A stretch of 64,000 nucleotides of DNA, taken from contig QFWS01000003.1 of the NCBI GenBank assembly GCA_003144015.1, forward strand, positions 248,001-312,000, read 5' to 3'. A model generated the notes under the pieces. The model saw only the letters and a program-made list of their open reading frames with translations, had not been told where the DNA came from and made no database searches. Both the position numbers and the translations under genes were made by a program. Shown piece by piece: positions 17,931 to 29,756 of this stretch (its first letter is position 1; each line of letters begins with the position of its first letter). The stretch is from Flavobacteriaceae bacterium LYZ1037. GTDB lineage: Bacteria; Bacteroidota; Bacteroidia; Flavobacteriales; Flavobacteriaceae.

Positions 17931-19088
17931 ATGAATATTTTAAAGCATACTATGAAAATTTTATTTCTTACCATTTTATTAAGCTTCACTTCTTGTGAAC
18001 AGCAAAAATACCCTGATTTAGAAGACGGACTTTACGCTGAATTTGTTACCAACAAAGGCGTTATGGTTGCCAAATTAGATTACAAAAAAGTTCCAGTAAC
18101 TGTCGCTAATTTTGTTGGTTTGGTAGAAGGAGTACATCCCAATCTTCCAGACTCTTTAAAAGGAAAAAAATATTACGATGGCACCTCTTTTCACAGAGTT
18201 ATCGACAAATTCATGATTCAAGGTGGAGACCCAACAGGAACAGGTGCTGGAAGCCCAGGCTATAAGTTTTTAGACGAATTTCATCCAGATTTAAAACACG
18301 ACAAACCAGGTATTTTATCTATGGCAAATTCTGGTCCAGCAACCAATGGAAGTCAGTTCTTTATTACAGAAGTTCCTACACCAAATTTAGATAACAGACA
18401 TGCTGTTTTTGGAGAATTGGTTATTGGTTTAGATATACAAGACAGCATTTCTAACGTAGCTGTTAGTCCAGGAAACAACAAACCAGTTGAGCCTGTTATT
18501 ATTGAGTCGATAAACATTATTAGAAAAGGAAAAGAAGCTGAAGCATTCGATGCAGCTAAAGTGTTTACGGAAGATTTACCTAAAATTGAAGAAAGACAGA
18601 AACAATTAAAAGAAGAAGAACAAGCTAAAATGAAAGAATCAGCAAAACAAGCTGGTCAAGAATTTTTAAAGAAAAATGAAGCCTTAGAAGGTACAGTTAA
18701 AGAATTACCTACAGGTCTAATTATGATTATTACTGAAGCTGAAAATGGTGTAAAACCAAATTCTGCTCAAAAAGTGCTTGTTAATTACGCTGGATACTTT
18801 GAAGATGGTCGTTTGTTTGATACCTCTTGGGCTGAAGTTGCAAAAGAAAACAACGCTTATAATGAACAACGAGACACACAAGGAGGTTATAAACCTTTCC
18901 CTATGATTTATAACGAAACAGCTCAATTAGTACCTGGCTTTAGAGAAGCAATGCTAAATATGAATGTAGGTGATAAAGCTCGTGTATTTATTCCTAGTTA
19001 TTTAGGTTATGGAGCAAATGGTATGGGACCAATTCCACCAAATAGCAATTTAGTGTTCGATTTAGAAATCTCTGGAATAGCTGAATAA
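17931..19088 (+). CDS. Two-domain peptidyl-prolyl isomerase lipoprotein (cyclophilin + FKBP)
   Basis: A 385-residue envelope protein with a lipoprotein signal ([10 protein letters not shown], Cys about 22; the start could also be the ATG at 17952). A cyclophilin domain (about 33-200: [30 protein letters not shown]) is followed by a coiled, charged linker (about 215-245, rich in E/K/Q). The FKBP domain is at about 250-383 ([57 protein letters not shown]). Both halves keep the core motifs, so it may catalyse proline isomerisation with two active sites in the periplasm. It lies 20 bases after gldI and ends at a strong terminator. Confidence 0.9.
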   Translation: MNILKHTMKILFLTILLSFTSCEQQKYPDLEDGLYAEFVTNKGVMVAKLDYKKVPVTVANFVGLVEGVHPNLPDSLKGKKYYDGTSFHRVIDKFMIQGGDPTGTGAGSPGYKFLDEFHPDLKHDKPGILSMANSGPATNGSQFFITEVPTPNLDNRHAVFGELVIGLDIQDSISNVAVSPGNNKPVEPVIIESINIIRKGKEAEAFDAAKVFTEDLPKIEERQKQLKEEEQAKMKESAKQAGQEFLKKNEALEGTVKELPTGLIMIITEAENGVKPNSAQKVLVNYAGYFEDGRLFDTSWAEVAKENNAYNEQRDTQGGYKPFPMIYNETAQLVPGFREAMLNMNVGDKARVFIPSYLGYGANGMGPIPPNSNLVFDLEISGIAE

Positions 19089-19110
19089 TTTACTGATAGC
19101 ATAAAAATAA

Positions 19111-19139
19111 AAAAGCAGCTCTTTGAGCTGCTTTTTTTT
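19111..19139 (+). terminator. Intrinsic terminator after the gldI operon
   Basis: An 11-bp perfect stem (19111-19121 with 19125-19135), 3-base loop and an eight-T tract, 23 bases after the isomerase stop. Confidence 0.9.
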
Positions 19140-19164
19140 GTTTTACATAGTTACATGTAGTTTT

Positions 19165-19731
19165 TTAATCGTTTCCATAATTTAGAATTAAAATGGTATT
19201 TGATTCAGTATCAATTCCAATTATTGTAAAAAACCAAGAATAAATCCATTCGAATTCGTGCTTTTTATTTTGCTCAATTAAGTCGGAATCTAAAAAATAA
19301 TAAACTCTTTTATTCAGATTAAAATCGTGAAATTCTGTCAAGAATTTGTTATGAAATATTTCTAAATCATAAGCTTCATAGTCATCTCCAGCTTTTCTCC
19401 AACTATCAATAATTAATTCAATTTTTGTAATATATTCTTTAAAATTATGTTTTTCAAAATCATTCGCTGTTATGGTAGGTTTAAGAATCGGACCATATGA
19501 ATTAATTACTTTAGTTTTGTTTTTGGGGTATTTTAAATTCCAATTTTGAATTTTAGAGGTTCTGTTTTGCTCTCTTTTCTCTAGAAAGTATTTTTCGTGC
19601 AGTAAGTCTAATTCAAATATGTCATTCAGTTCTATTTTATCAGCATCAATTTTGAATAAATTGCAGATGTAAAATGAACAAATTTCACTATCAGTTCTAA
19701 CATATCTTAAATGTTCTACAGTTTTTTTCAA
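19165..19731 (-). CDS. Uncharacterised 188-residue protein
   Basis: No family recognised. The protein has no signal peptide or membrane helix. It is rich in Asn, Lys, Glu, Phe and Ile, and has a conserved-looking Trp/Tyr-rich end (HEFEWIYSWFFTIIGIDTES). It looks like a small soluble alpha/beta protein. It sits between the gldI-operon terminator and pepD on the pepD strand, 27 bases after pepD, but without a clear functional tie. It may be a lineage-specific insertion, since its neighbours are conserved genes and it is not. The ATG at 19731 is preceded by AT-rich sequence only. Confidence 0.6.
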   Translation of the reverse strand: MKKTVEHLRYVRTDSEICSFYICNLFKIDADKIELNDIFELDLLHEKYFLEKREQNRTSKIQNWNLKYPKNKTKVINSYGPILKPTITANDFEKHNFKEYITKIELIIDSWRKAGDDYEAYDLEIFHNKFLTEFHDFNLNKRVYYFLDSDLIEQNKKHEFEWIYSWFFTIIGIDTESNTILILNYGND

Positions 19732-19758
19732 ATTACATAAAACGATTTATAAAAAAAA

Positions 19759-21219
19759 TTACTTCTTAGGAATCTGTTTCAAAATCTCTAAAACAAACTT
19801 CCAGTATTTTTGAGCTGATGATATTTGCGCTCTTTCGTCTGGCGAGTGTGCTCCTTTAATATTTGGACCAAAACTAATCATGTCCATGTCTGGATAATTC
19901 TGTCCAAGTATACCACATTCTAATCCAGCATGACAAGCAGCCACATGCGCTTTTTGTCCATTCATTTTTTCGTATAAGTTATCCAACACTTTTAAAATGG
20001 CAGAATCCATATTAGGTTTCCAACCAGGATAATCTCCAGAAAACTCCACTTCGCAACCTGTTAATTCAAACGTGGCACGTAGCATATTGGCTAGATCCCA
20101 TTTCGAACTTTCTACAGAAGAACGCGTTAAACATCCTATTTTAATTTCACCTTCTTTAACTATGACTCTTGCAATATTATTAGATGTTTCTACCAAATCT
20201 GGAATATCTGCACTCATTCTATAAACCCCATTTAAAGCTGCATACAAAGCTCTGGTCAAACCTTCCTGAACACCTAAATCCATGATGTTTTTAGGAGTTT
20301 CAGTTTTAGAAACCACAATCTCTAAATCTGGTTCCTTAGTTTTTAATTCTGTTTTTATTTCGTTAACATAGTCTGTCATTTCAGACATAAAAACCTCTTC
20401 ATGAATCGCATCAATGGCTACAATAGCTTTACTTTCTCTAGGAATAGCATTTCTTAAACTTCCACCATCTATTTCAGAAATACGTAAGCCAAAATTCTCG
20501 AAACCATCAAATAACAAACGATTCAAAATTTTATTAGCATTTCCTAAACCTTCGTGAATTTGCATTCCAGAATGCCCACCTTGTAGTCCTTTTACTGCAA
20601 TTGTATATCCTGTTTTAAATTCAGGTGTTTCTTCTTCATTATAGGTTCTTGTAGCAGTTACATCGACGCCTCCTGCACAACCTACTCCAATCTCATCGTC
20701 TTCCTCTGTATCTAAATTCAAAAGAATACTTCCTTCAAGCAAACCACCTTTTAAACCCATGGCTCCTGTCATTCCAGTTTCTTCATCGATTGTAAAAAGT
20801 GCTTCAATAGCAGGATGAGGAATATCTGTACTTTCCAAAATAGCCATAATAGTTGCTACACCTAAACCGTTGTCTGCACCAAGAGTTGTGCCTTTAGCAC
20901 GAACCCAATCGCCATCAACATACATCTCAATACCTTGAGTTGCAAAATCGAAATTGGTATCTGCATTTTTTTGGTGAACCATATCCAAATGCGACTGCAT
21001 AACAATTGTTACACAATCTTCCATTCCTGAAGTTGCTGGTTTTCTAATAATCACATTACCAACCTCATCTTCAATGGTTTCAAGTTGTAGTTTTTTACCA
21101 AAATCTTTCATAAAAGCGATAACTTCCTCTTCCTTTTTTGAAGCTCTTGGTACAGCATTTAAATCGGCAAATTTATTCCAAAGTTGTTTTGGTTCTAGGT
21201 TTCTTATTTCTGAATTCAT
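19759..21219 (-). CDS. pepD: Aminoacyl-histidine dipeptidase (PepD, M20 family)
   Basis: A 486-residue zinc aminopeptidase that splits Xaa-His and other dipeptides in the cytoplasm. M20 motifs: SHLDMVHQK (metal ligand His, near residue 81), the metal-bridging Asp in LGADNGLGVA (near 119), the catalytic pair IDEETGMTGA (near 149) and the late zinc ligand in SFGPNIKGAHSPDER (near 462). The dimerisation 'lid' domain is in the middle (about 205-390, GGHSGMQIHEG). The length matches E. coli PepD (485). The minus-strand box TACCTTTG at 21241-21248 is its likely promoter. Confidence 0.93.
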   Translation of the reverse strand: MNSEIRNLEPKQLWNKFADLNAVPRASKKEEEVIAFMKDFGKKLQLETIEDEVGNVIIRKPATSGMEDCVTIVMQSHLDMVHQKNADTNFDFATQGIEMYVDGDWVRAKGTTLGADNGLGVATIMAILESTDIPHPAIEALFTIDEETGMTGAMGLKGGLLEGSILLNLDTEEDDEIGVGCAGGVDVTATRTYNEEETPEFKTGYTIAVKGLQGGHSGMQIHEGLGNANKILNRLLFDGFENFGLRISEIDGGSLRNAIPRESKAIVAIDAIHEEVFMSEMTDYVNEIKTELKTKEPDLEIVVSKTETPKNIMDLGVQEGLTRALYAALNGVYRMSADIPDLVETSNNIARVIVKEGEIKIGCLTRSSVESSKWDLANMLRATFELTGCEVEFSGDYPGWKPNMDSAILKVLDNLYEKMNGQKAHVAACHAGLECGILGQNYPDMDMISFGPNIKGAHSPDERAQISSAQKYWKFVLEILKQIPKK

Positions 21220-21240
21220 ATCTGTATTTTAAAAGTTTTA

Positions 21241-21248
21241 CAAAGGTA
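21241..21248 (-). promoter_or_regulatory. Predicted pepD -7 box
   Basis: A perfect TAnnTTTG match (TACCTTTG on the minus strand), 21 bases upstream of the pepD ATG. The -33 element is weak. Confidence 0.45.
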
Positions 21249-21280
21249 CTTATATCTTATAGAGTATTAAAACATTTGAC

Positions 21281-21288
21281 TATTTTTG
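21281..21288 (+). promoter_or_regulatory. Predicted DUF3810 -7 box touching the start codon
   Basis: A perfect TATTTTTG box ends four bases before the ATG at 21293. Transcription would begin at or inside the start codon region, so a leaderless mRNA is likely if this box is used. No good -33 element was seen. Confidence 0.4.
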
Positions 21289-21292
21289 AAAG

Positions 21293-22351
21293 ATGTTGAA
21301 AAACCCAAAACCCTATATCGCCTTTTCAATACTTCCACTATTTCTGATGGTGAAACTTCTAAAACAGTTTCCAGAAGTAATCGAAACGTATTACAGTTTG
21401 GGGATATATCCTGTAGTTTCAAGTTTGTTTCGTTATACTTTGGGTTGGATTCCGTTTTCGTTTGGAGATTTGTTTTACGGCTTTGCCATTATTTACATGT
21501 TAAGATGGTTGATTTTAAATAGAAGACGCGTTTTAAAAGACACAAAACATTGGTTGATTGATGTATTTGCATTTATTTCAATTATATATTTTGCCTTTCA
21601 TTTGTTTTGGGCCATGAATTACCACAGACTGCCTTTGCATGAAAGCTTAAATTTGGAAGCCGACTATTCAACAGAACAGCTAATTTCTGTAACAGAAAAA
21701 TTAATAAACAAATCGAATGCACTTCATCTAAATTTAGCTAAAAACGATTCGACTAAAATAGAGTTACCTTATAGCAAAAACGAGATTTTGAATTTAGTTC
21801 CTGAAGGTTACCAAGCTTTAGAAAAACAATTTCCTCATTTAGAGTATCATCCAAAAAGCATTAAAAAATCTCTTTTCAGTTTGCCGTTAACATATATGGG
21901 ATTTAGTGGCTATTTAAACCCGCTAACCAATGAAGCACAAATTAACAGCCTTATTATTTCATATAGATTCCCTGTAGTTGCATCTCATGAAGTGGCGCAT
22001 CAACTTGGTTATGCTAAAGAAAATGAAGCTAATTTTATTGGAGGTTTGGCTGCTATAAATCATGACGATATTTATTTTAATTATAGTGGATATACCTTCT
22101 TATTGAAACACTGTTTAATAGAAATTTACAAAAGGGACAACGACTTATATTTCGATATTTTAAAAACAGTAAACAAAGGTGTTCTAAAAAATTATCAAGA
22201 AGTACAAGATTTTTGGGACAGTTATCAAAATCCTGCAGAACCCTTATTTAAAAGCACATACAACAACTATCTAATTGCAAATAGCCAAAAAGATGGCATG
22301 GAAAGCTATAGTTATGTAGTAGCTTTAATTGTGAATTATTTTAATAATTAA
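21293..22351 (+). CDS. DUF3810 family membrane-linked metallopeptidase-like protein
   Basis: A 352-residue protein with three N-terminal membrane segments (about 8-25, 52-70, 83-105) and a C-terminal soluble domain. The soluble domain holds a zinc-protease-like HEVAHQ motif (near residue 232) and a downstream NEANFIGGLAA segment that could supply the third metal ligand. The family (DUF3810) is annotated only by similarity; the HExxH and the NEA(N/D)F pattern suggest a gluzincin-type peptidase, which is inference. It is divergent from pepD with 73 bases between the starts, and convergent with the DUF6503-like gene. Confidence 0.8.
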   Translation: MLKNPKPYIAFSILPLFLMVKLLKQFPEVIETYYSLGIYPVVSSLFRYTLGWIPFSFGDLFYGFAIIYMLRWLILNRRRVLKDTKHWLIDVFAFISIIYFAFHLFWAMNYHRLPLHESLNLEADYSTEQLISVTEKLINKSNALHLNLAKNDSTKIELPYSKNEILNLVPEGYQALEKQFPHLEYHPKSIKKSLFSLPLTYMGFSGYLNPLTNEAQINSLIISYRFPVVASHEVAHQLGYAKENEANFIGGLAAINHDDIYFNYSGYTFLLKHCLIEIYKRDNDLYFDILKTVNKGVLKNYQEVQDFWDSYQNPAEPLFKSTYNNYLIANSQKDGMESYSYVVALIVNYFNN

Positions 22352-22360
22352 ATATTGAGT

Positions 22361-22402
22361 AAAAAAAAAAGCGAACTCATAAAAATTAGCTCGCTTTTTT
22401 TT
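22361..22402. terminator. Bidirectional intrinsic terminator
   Basis: Stem 22371-22377 with 22388-22394, with one A-C mismatch on + that becomes G-U on -. It is extended by a ten-A run on the left and an eight-T run on the right. It serves the convergent DUF3810 (+) and DUF6503-like (-) genes. Confidence 0.75.
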
Positions 22403-22417
22403 GTCTATTTATAAATT

Positions 22418-23230
22418 CTATTTTACAAATTCACCTGTTTCTGGTTTTTCAAAAACACCTAAATCTATTGTCTTCGTTGAAACTTGAACATCTATAAAAT
22501 CTGTACTATTTTTAGCTTCAGTTGGCTTGTCGTCTTTAAAACCATAGCCTATAATTGTTTTAGGCAAAAGTAATCCATTAATTTCCTGCCAATCGCTGTA
22601 TTTTCTAAAATGCAATTCTTTCTTGTCTATTCCAGGAACAAAAGAAACCGTATAACCTAACCACTCCATTTGGTAAGTTGTTGGATTGTAATACAACACA
22701 TAACGATCTTCTGGTGTTTCACCTACTCCAGCATTATAAGTAATTTGTATTCCAGGATACGTTACTCCTTCAAAAACTAAAGGCTCTGCATCTGCATAAT
22801 TAATACCATCGTCTGATAATACAAATGGCATTGCATAGAAATAAAACATGAGGTTGTAATAATATTTAGGATCATATCCCTTATAATCACCATCAGTTTT
22901 ATTTAAAAACCAGGCCTGATTACCATCAAATCCTATATTTGCTTTTGGACTTTCAATTAATGCTTCTCTTGAGTTTAGGTTTGTTTTTGTAACTTCTTTA
23001 CCATCTGGTTTCTCCATAGTAAATTCTAAAGAACTCATAGATTTCCATGCATCAATACCACCATGAGCATCAAAAACTTTTGTAAGATTTTCAGGGTAAA
23101 CTAAATCAGGAGTTTCAACTTCAATTGTGGTAGTTTCTGCTCCCTCAACAGGATCTGGTTGGCTTGTATTTTGTTTACAGGCCGAAATACTAAATAAAAT
23201 GGCTATCGCTAAAATGTGATTTTTCATCAA
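22418..23230 (-). CDS. DUF6503-like lipoprotein
   Basis: A 270-residue predicted lipoprotein: hydrophobic signal (residues 5-16), lipobox SISAC with Cys19 (counting from the first of two ATGs), then an acidic/Thr-rich linker. The body (KVFDAHGGIDAWKSMSSLEFTM..., then MEWLGYTVSF and GLLLPKTIIGY) resembles LolA/outer-membrane lipoprotein-sorting-like beta folds found in DUF6503 proteins of Bacteroidota. A role in binding a hydrophobic ligand is possible but unproven. It is monocistronic and its upstream 224 bases are shared with the divergent RNA methyltransferase gene. Confidence 0.7.
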   Translation of the reverse strand: MMKNHILAIAILFSISACKQNTSQPDPVEGAETTTIEVETPDLVYPENLTKVFDAHGGIDAWKSMSSLEFTMEKPDGKEVTKTNLNSREALIESPKANIGFDGNQAWFLNKTDGDYKGYDPKYYYNLMFYFYAMPFVLSDDGINYADAEPLVFEGVTYPGIQITYNAGVGETPEDRYVLYYNPTTYQMEWLGYTVSFVPGIDKKELHFRKYSDWQEINGLLLPKTIIGYGFKDDKPTEAKNSTDFIDVQVSTKTIDLGVFEKPETGEFVK

Positions 23231-23454
23231 TTAAATGGTTTTGGTTGTTTGTCGAATCGCAATAATAATCATTACAAAAAAAAACTCTAGATAAAAGAAG
23301 CTTTTATAACTTAAATTTAACGAATAAAGTACAGTTGTAATAAGTTCTTTAATAATTTTAAAGTCTGTTTGAAGCTGAACTATTTGTGATCATGTAAAAA
23401 ATAAAATATTTGCATCATAAAAGTGTAACTTTACAACTTTAAACAAGCAATTTA

Positions 23455-24255
23455 ATGACCTTTAAACAAATAACAAGCAGTCAAAACGCTTACATTAAAG
23501 AATTATATCAGCTTAAAGAAAAATCCAGAGAACGCAAAAAAACTGGACTATTTTTAATTGAAGGTGCAAGAGAAATTGGTCTAGCTATTAAAGGAGGCTA
23601 TTCAATAAACTCTATTTTATTTTATCCCGATATATTTTCAGAAGAACAAGTAAACAGCTTAACAACAACACTGCCAAATACAATTGAAATATCTAAAGAA
23701 GTTTACCAAAAACTAGCTCATAGAGAAACAACTGAGGGTGTGATAGCTGTTGCAAAAGCTAAAGAGTTTTCAATTAAAAACTTAAGTTTTAAAAATGAAA
23801 ATCCGTTAATTTTAGTAGCCGAAGCTCCTGAAAAACCTGGAAATATTGGTGCCATTTTACGTACTGCTGACGCTGCCAATGTGGATGCTGTAATTATTGC
23901 CAATCCAAAAACCGATTTATACAACCCGAATATTATTCGTTCTAGCGTAGGTTGTATTTTCACGAATCAGATAGCAACTGGAACAACTTCAGAAATTATT
24001 CAGTTTTTAAAAGAAAACAACATATCTATTTATTGCGCAGCCTTACAAGCAAGCGAAGATTATCATCTACAAGATTACACCAAACCAACGGCTTTGGTTG
24101 TTGGAACAGAAGCCACTGGACTTAGTGACGAATGGTTAGAAAATGCATCTCAAAACATCATTATTCCAATGCAAGGAGAAATCGACTCTATGAATGTCTC
24201 TGTTGCAGCTGGAATCCTTATTTTTGAAGCCAAAAGACAGCGAAATTTTATTTAA
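23455..24255 (+). CDS. SpoU/TrmH-family RNA 2'-O-methyltransferase
   Basis: A 266-residue SPOUT methyltransferase. The N-terminal substrate-binding domain (1-95) begins QITSSQNAYIKELYQLKEKSRERK. The SPOUT fold then shows its three motifs: EKPGNIGAILRTADAANVDA (near 125), LVVGTEATGLSDEWL (near 220) and IPMQGEIDSMNVSVAAGIL (near 238). It methylates ribose in rRNA or tRNA; the exact target cannot be read from the sequence. It is followed after three bases by the M48 protease gene. The 224-base upstream region (23231-23454) is AT-rich; apart from weak promoter-like boxes I see nothing in it. Confidence 0.92.
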   Translation: MTFKQITSSQNAYIKELYQLKEKSRERKKTGLFLIEGAREIGLAIKGGYSINSILFYPDIFSEEQVNSLTTTLPNTIEISKEVYQKLAHRETTEGVIAVAKAKEFSIKNLSFKNENPLILVAEAPEKPGNIGAILRTADAANVDAVIIANPKTDLYNPNIIRSSVGCIFTNQIATGTTSEIIQFLKENNISIYCAALQASEDYHLQDYTKPTALVVGTEATGLSDEWLENASQNIIIPMQGEIDSMNVSVAAGILIFEAKRQRNFI

Positions 24256-24258
24256 AAT

Positions 24259-25491
24259 ATGACAGCCACTACCCTATTCTACATCATTATTGCCATTTTA
24301 ATCATCAGTTTTATTCTTGATAAAATTCTTGATGCCTTAAACGCCAAACATTTTAACGATGAAGTTCCTCAAGAACTTCAAGACGTGTATGATGAAACGG
24401 AATATAAAAAATCACAGAGCTACAAAAAGACAAATTACAAATTTGGCCTTTTAACATCGACCTTTTCAATTGCATTAACATTAGGATTTCTGTTTTTTGA
24501 TGGTTTTGAATACTTAGATAATATTGCAAGAAGCTATTCTGAAAACCCCATTTTAATCGCTCTTATTTTCTTCGGAATTATCATGATTGGAAGCGACATT
24601 ATTACCACACCATTTTCTTACTACAAAACGTTTGTAATTGAAGAAAAATTCGGTTTCAACAAAACCACAAAAAAAATCTTTATCCTAGATAAAATAAAAG
24701 GCTGGCTCATGTTGGCAATTGTTGGTGGAGGTATTCTAGCGCTTATTATATGGTTTTATCAATTCTCAGGAGATAACTTCTGGTTGTATGCTTGGGCCTT
24801 AATGAGCCTTTTTACAGTTATAATGAATATGTTTTATGCCAGATTAATCGTCCCTTTATTTAATAAGCAAACCCCTCTAGAAGCAGGTGATTTACGCAAC
24901 AAAATCTCTACTTACGCAAAAACGGTGGGCTTTAAATTAGACAAGATTTTTGTCATTGACGGTTCCAAACGAAGCACCAAAGCTAATGCCTATTTCTCTG
25001 GATTTGGAAGCGAAAAACGTGTGACGCTTTATGATACTTTAATAAACGATTTAGAAGATGAAGAAATTGTGGCTGTTCTTGCTCATGAAGTGGGACATTA
25101 TAAAAAGAAACATATCATTTTTAATTTAATTGCTTCGGTATTATTAACCGGATTGACACTTTATATCCTATCAATTTTTATTTCAAACCCTTTACTTTCA
25201 AATGCTTTAGGCGTTGAAATTCCTAGTTTTCATATTGGACTAATTGCTTTCGGATTGCTTTATGCACCAATTTCAGAAATTACTAGTTTAATTATGAATT
25301 GGTTTTCCAGAACCTTTGAATATCAAGCAGATAATTATGCTAAAAATACATACAAGGCAGAACCTTTAATTACGTCACTAAAAAAATTATCTAAAAACAG
25401 TTTGAGTAATTTAACACCTCATAAAGCTTATGTATTTATGCATTATTCGCATCCAACACTTTTAGAAAGGGTTAAAAATTTAAAATTGTAA
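24259..25491 (+). CDS. M48 (Ste24-like) membrane zinc metallopeptidase
   Basis: A 410-residue polytopic protease of the CAAX-prenyl-protease-1 type. It has an N-terminal membrane domain with about five helices including TTPFSYYKTFVIEEKFGFNK (near residues 115-134). The HEVGHYKKKH zinc motif is near 276, and the third ligand is in the EYQADNYA segment near 354. Bacteria lack prenylated CAAX substrates, so the role is likely membrane protein quality control, as with HtpX; that is inference. It is translationally coupled to the SpoU gene upstream. Confidence 0.9.
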   Translation: MTATTLFYIIIAILIISFILDKILDALNAKHFNDEVPQELQDVYDETEYKKSQSYKKTNYKFGLLTSTFSIALTLGFLFFDGFEYLDNIARSYSENPILIALIFFGIIMIGSDIITTPFSYYKTFVIEEKFGFNKTTKKIFILDKIKGWLMLAIVGGGILALIIWFYQFSGDNFWLYAWALMSLFTVIMNMFYARLIVPLFNKQTPLEAGDLRNKISTYAKTVGFKLDKIFVIDGSKRSTKANAYFSGFGSEKRVTLYDTLINDLEDEEIVAVLAHEVGHYKKKHIIFNLIASVLLTGLTLYILSIFISNPLLSNALGVEIPSFHIGLIAFGLLYAPISEITSLIMNWFSRTFEYQADNYAKNTYKAEPLITSLKKLSKNSLSNLTPHKAYVFMHYSHPTLLERVKNLKL

Positions 25492-25621
25492 GTCCTTCTT
25501 CACAATAAATATTTTTTTTCTTGTTTTAAATACCATAAAATCCTGAAACATCTTATATTTAAATAAAAATTCACCCTTTTTAGAATCAGATGATCGTTTC
25601 TATTTTTTAAATACAAAAGGG

Positions 25622-25652
25622 TTGTAAATTCGTTTCGATTATACTATTTTTA
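25622..25652 (+). promoter_or_regulatory. Predicted rel/spoT promoter
   Basis: TTG (25622-25624), a 20-base spacer and TATTTTTA (25645-25652, one mismatch to TAnnTTTG). The box ends five bases before the ATG at 25658, implying little or no 5' leader. Confidence 0.5.
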
Positions 25653-25657
25653 AGTTT

Positions 25658-28350
<2,693 letters not shown>

Positions 28351-28361
28351 TTTATTTTACA

Positions 28362-29633
28362 ATGGCAGTAGATTTACTACTAGGATTACAATGGGGAGAC
28401 GAAGGCAAAGGAAAAATTGTTGATGTTCTTACCTCCAACTACAATATTATTGCGCGTTTTCAAGGTGGACCCAATGCTGGACACACCTTAGAATTTGATG
28501 GCATAAAACATGTTTTAAGAACCATACCTTCTGGAATTTTTCACAAAGATTCCATGAATGTTATTGGTAACGGTGTGGTGATTGACCCTGTAGTTTTTGC
28601 CAAAGAATTAGAAGGATTAGATCAGTTTGATATTGATTATAAAAAAACATTGATTATTTCTAGAAAAGCACATGTCATTCTTCCAACACATAGACTGTTG
28701 GATGCAGCAAGTGAAGCTTCTAAAGGAAAAGCTAAAATTGGTTCCACTCTTAAAGGAATTGGGCCAACTTATATGGATAAAACGGGAAGAAACGGTATTC
28801 GTGTTGGTGACTTAGAATTATCTGATTGGAAAGAAAAATATCGTGCTTTAGCAGATAAACATGAAGCCATGATAAAATTCTATAATGTAGATGTTCAATA
28901 CGATTTAGAAGAGATGGAAGTAGAATTTTTTGAAGCAGTCAAAGTTTTAAAATCTCTACAATTTATTGATTCTGAAGAATACTTATATCAAGCTCAAAAA
29001 TCTGGAAAAACTATTTTAGCTGAAGGTGCTCAAGGCTCTTTATTAGATATTGATTTTGGAACCTACCCGTTTGTTACTTCAAGTAATACAACAGCAGCAG
29101 GAGCTTGTACTGGTTTAGGTGTAGCTCCAAACCAAATTGGTGATGTTTATGGTATTTTTAAGGCTTACACCACTCGTGTTGGCTCTGGCCCATTCCCAAC
29201 TGAATTATTTGATGAGGTTGGAGCCAAAATGGCTAAAATAGGAAATGAATTTGGAGCAGTTACTGGACGTGGTAGACGTTGTGGCTGGTTAGATTTGATT
29301 GCTTTAAAATACGCATGTCAGGTTAATGGTGTTACCAAATTAATGATGATGAAAGGCGATGTGCTTTCTGGTTTTAAAGCCTTAAAAGTTTGTACAGCCT
29401 ATAACTATAAAGGCGAAACGATTACACATTTACCTTATAATATTGAACCAGAAAACCTAAAACCAATTTATACAGACTTTAAAGGTTGGAAAGAAGATTT
29501 AACTAAAATGACTGAAGCTTCGCAATTCCCTAAAGAATTGAATGATTATATCGATTTCTTAGAAAAAGAACTCGAAATTCCAATCTACGTGGTTTCTGTT
29601 GGCCCAGATAGAAAGCAGACTATTTTTAGGTAA
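28362..29633 (+). CDS. purA: Adenylosuccinate synthase
   Basis: Converts IMP and aspartate to adenylosuccinate using GTP, the first step to AMP. At 423 residues it is the standard length. It begins with the P-loop-like QWGDEGKGKIVD (residues 10-21) and the PNAGHT motif (near 38). Other conserved parts are GPTYMDKTGRNGIRVGD, AEGAQGSLLDIDFGTYPFVTSSNTTAAGA and VTGRGRRCGWLD. It is 11 bases after the Fur-family gene and ends at a hairpin terminator. Confidence 0.97.
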   Translation: MAVDLLLGLQWGDEGKGKIVDVLTSNYNIIARFQGGPNAGHTLEFDGIKHVLRTIPSGIFHKDSMNVIGNGVVIDPVVFAKELEGLDQFDIDYKKTLIISRKAHVILPTHRLLDAASEASKGKAKIGSTLKGIGPTYMDKTGRNGIRVGDLELSDWKEKYRALADKHEAMIKFYNVDVQYDLEEMEVEFFEAVKVLKSLQFIDSEEYLYQAQKSGKTILAEGAQGSLLDIDFGTYPFVTSSNTTAAGACTGLGVAPNQIGDVYGIFKAYTTRVGSGPFPTELFDEVGAKMAKIGNEFGAVTGRGRRCGWLDLIALKYACQVNGVTKLMMMKGDVLSGFKALKVCTAYNYKGETITHLPYNIEPENLKPIYTDFKGWKEDLTKMTEASQFPKELNDYIDFLEKELEIPIYVVSVGPDRKQTIFR

Positions 29634-29657
29634 ACAATTTATTTAAATAAAGTATCT

Positions 29658-29690
29658 GACCTTTCAAGTATATAACCTGAAAGGTCTTTT
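29658..29690 (+). terminator. Intrinsic terminator after purA
   Basis: A 9-bp perfect stem (29658-29666 with 29678-29686), 11-base loop and TTTT tract, 24 bases after the purA stop. Confidence 0.75.
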
Positions 29691-29756
29691 CTATTAAAAA
29701 TATCTTAATACAACCCAATGGAAGATATTAATCATTATTTTTGGACAAAATTTAAG

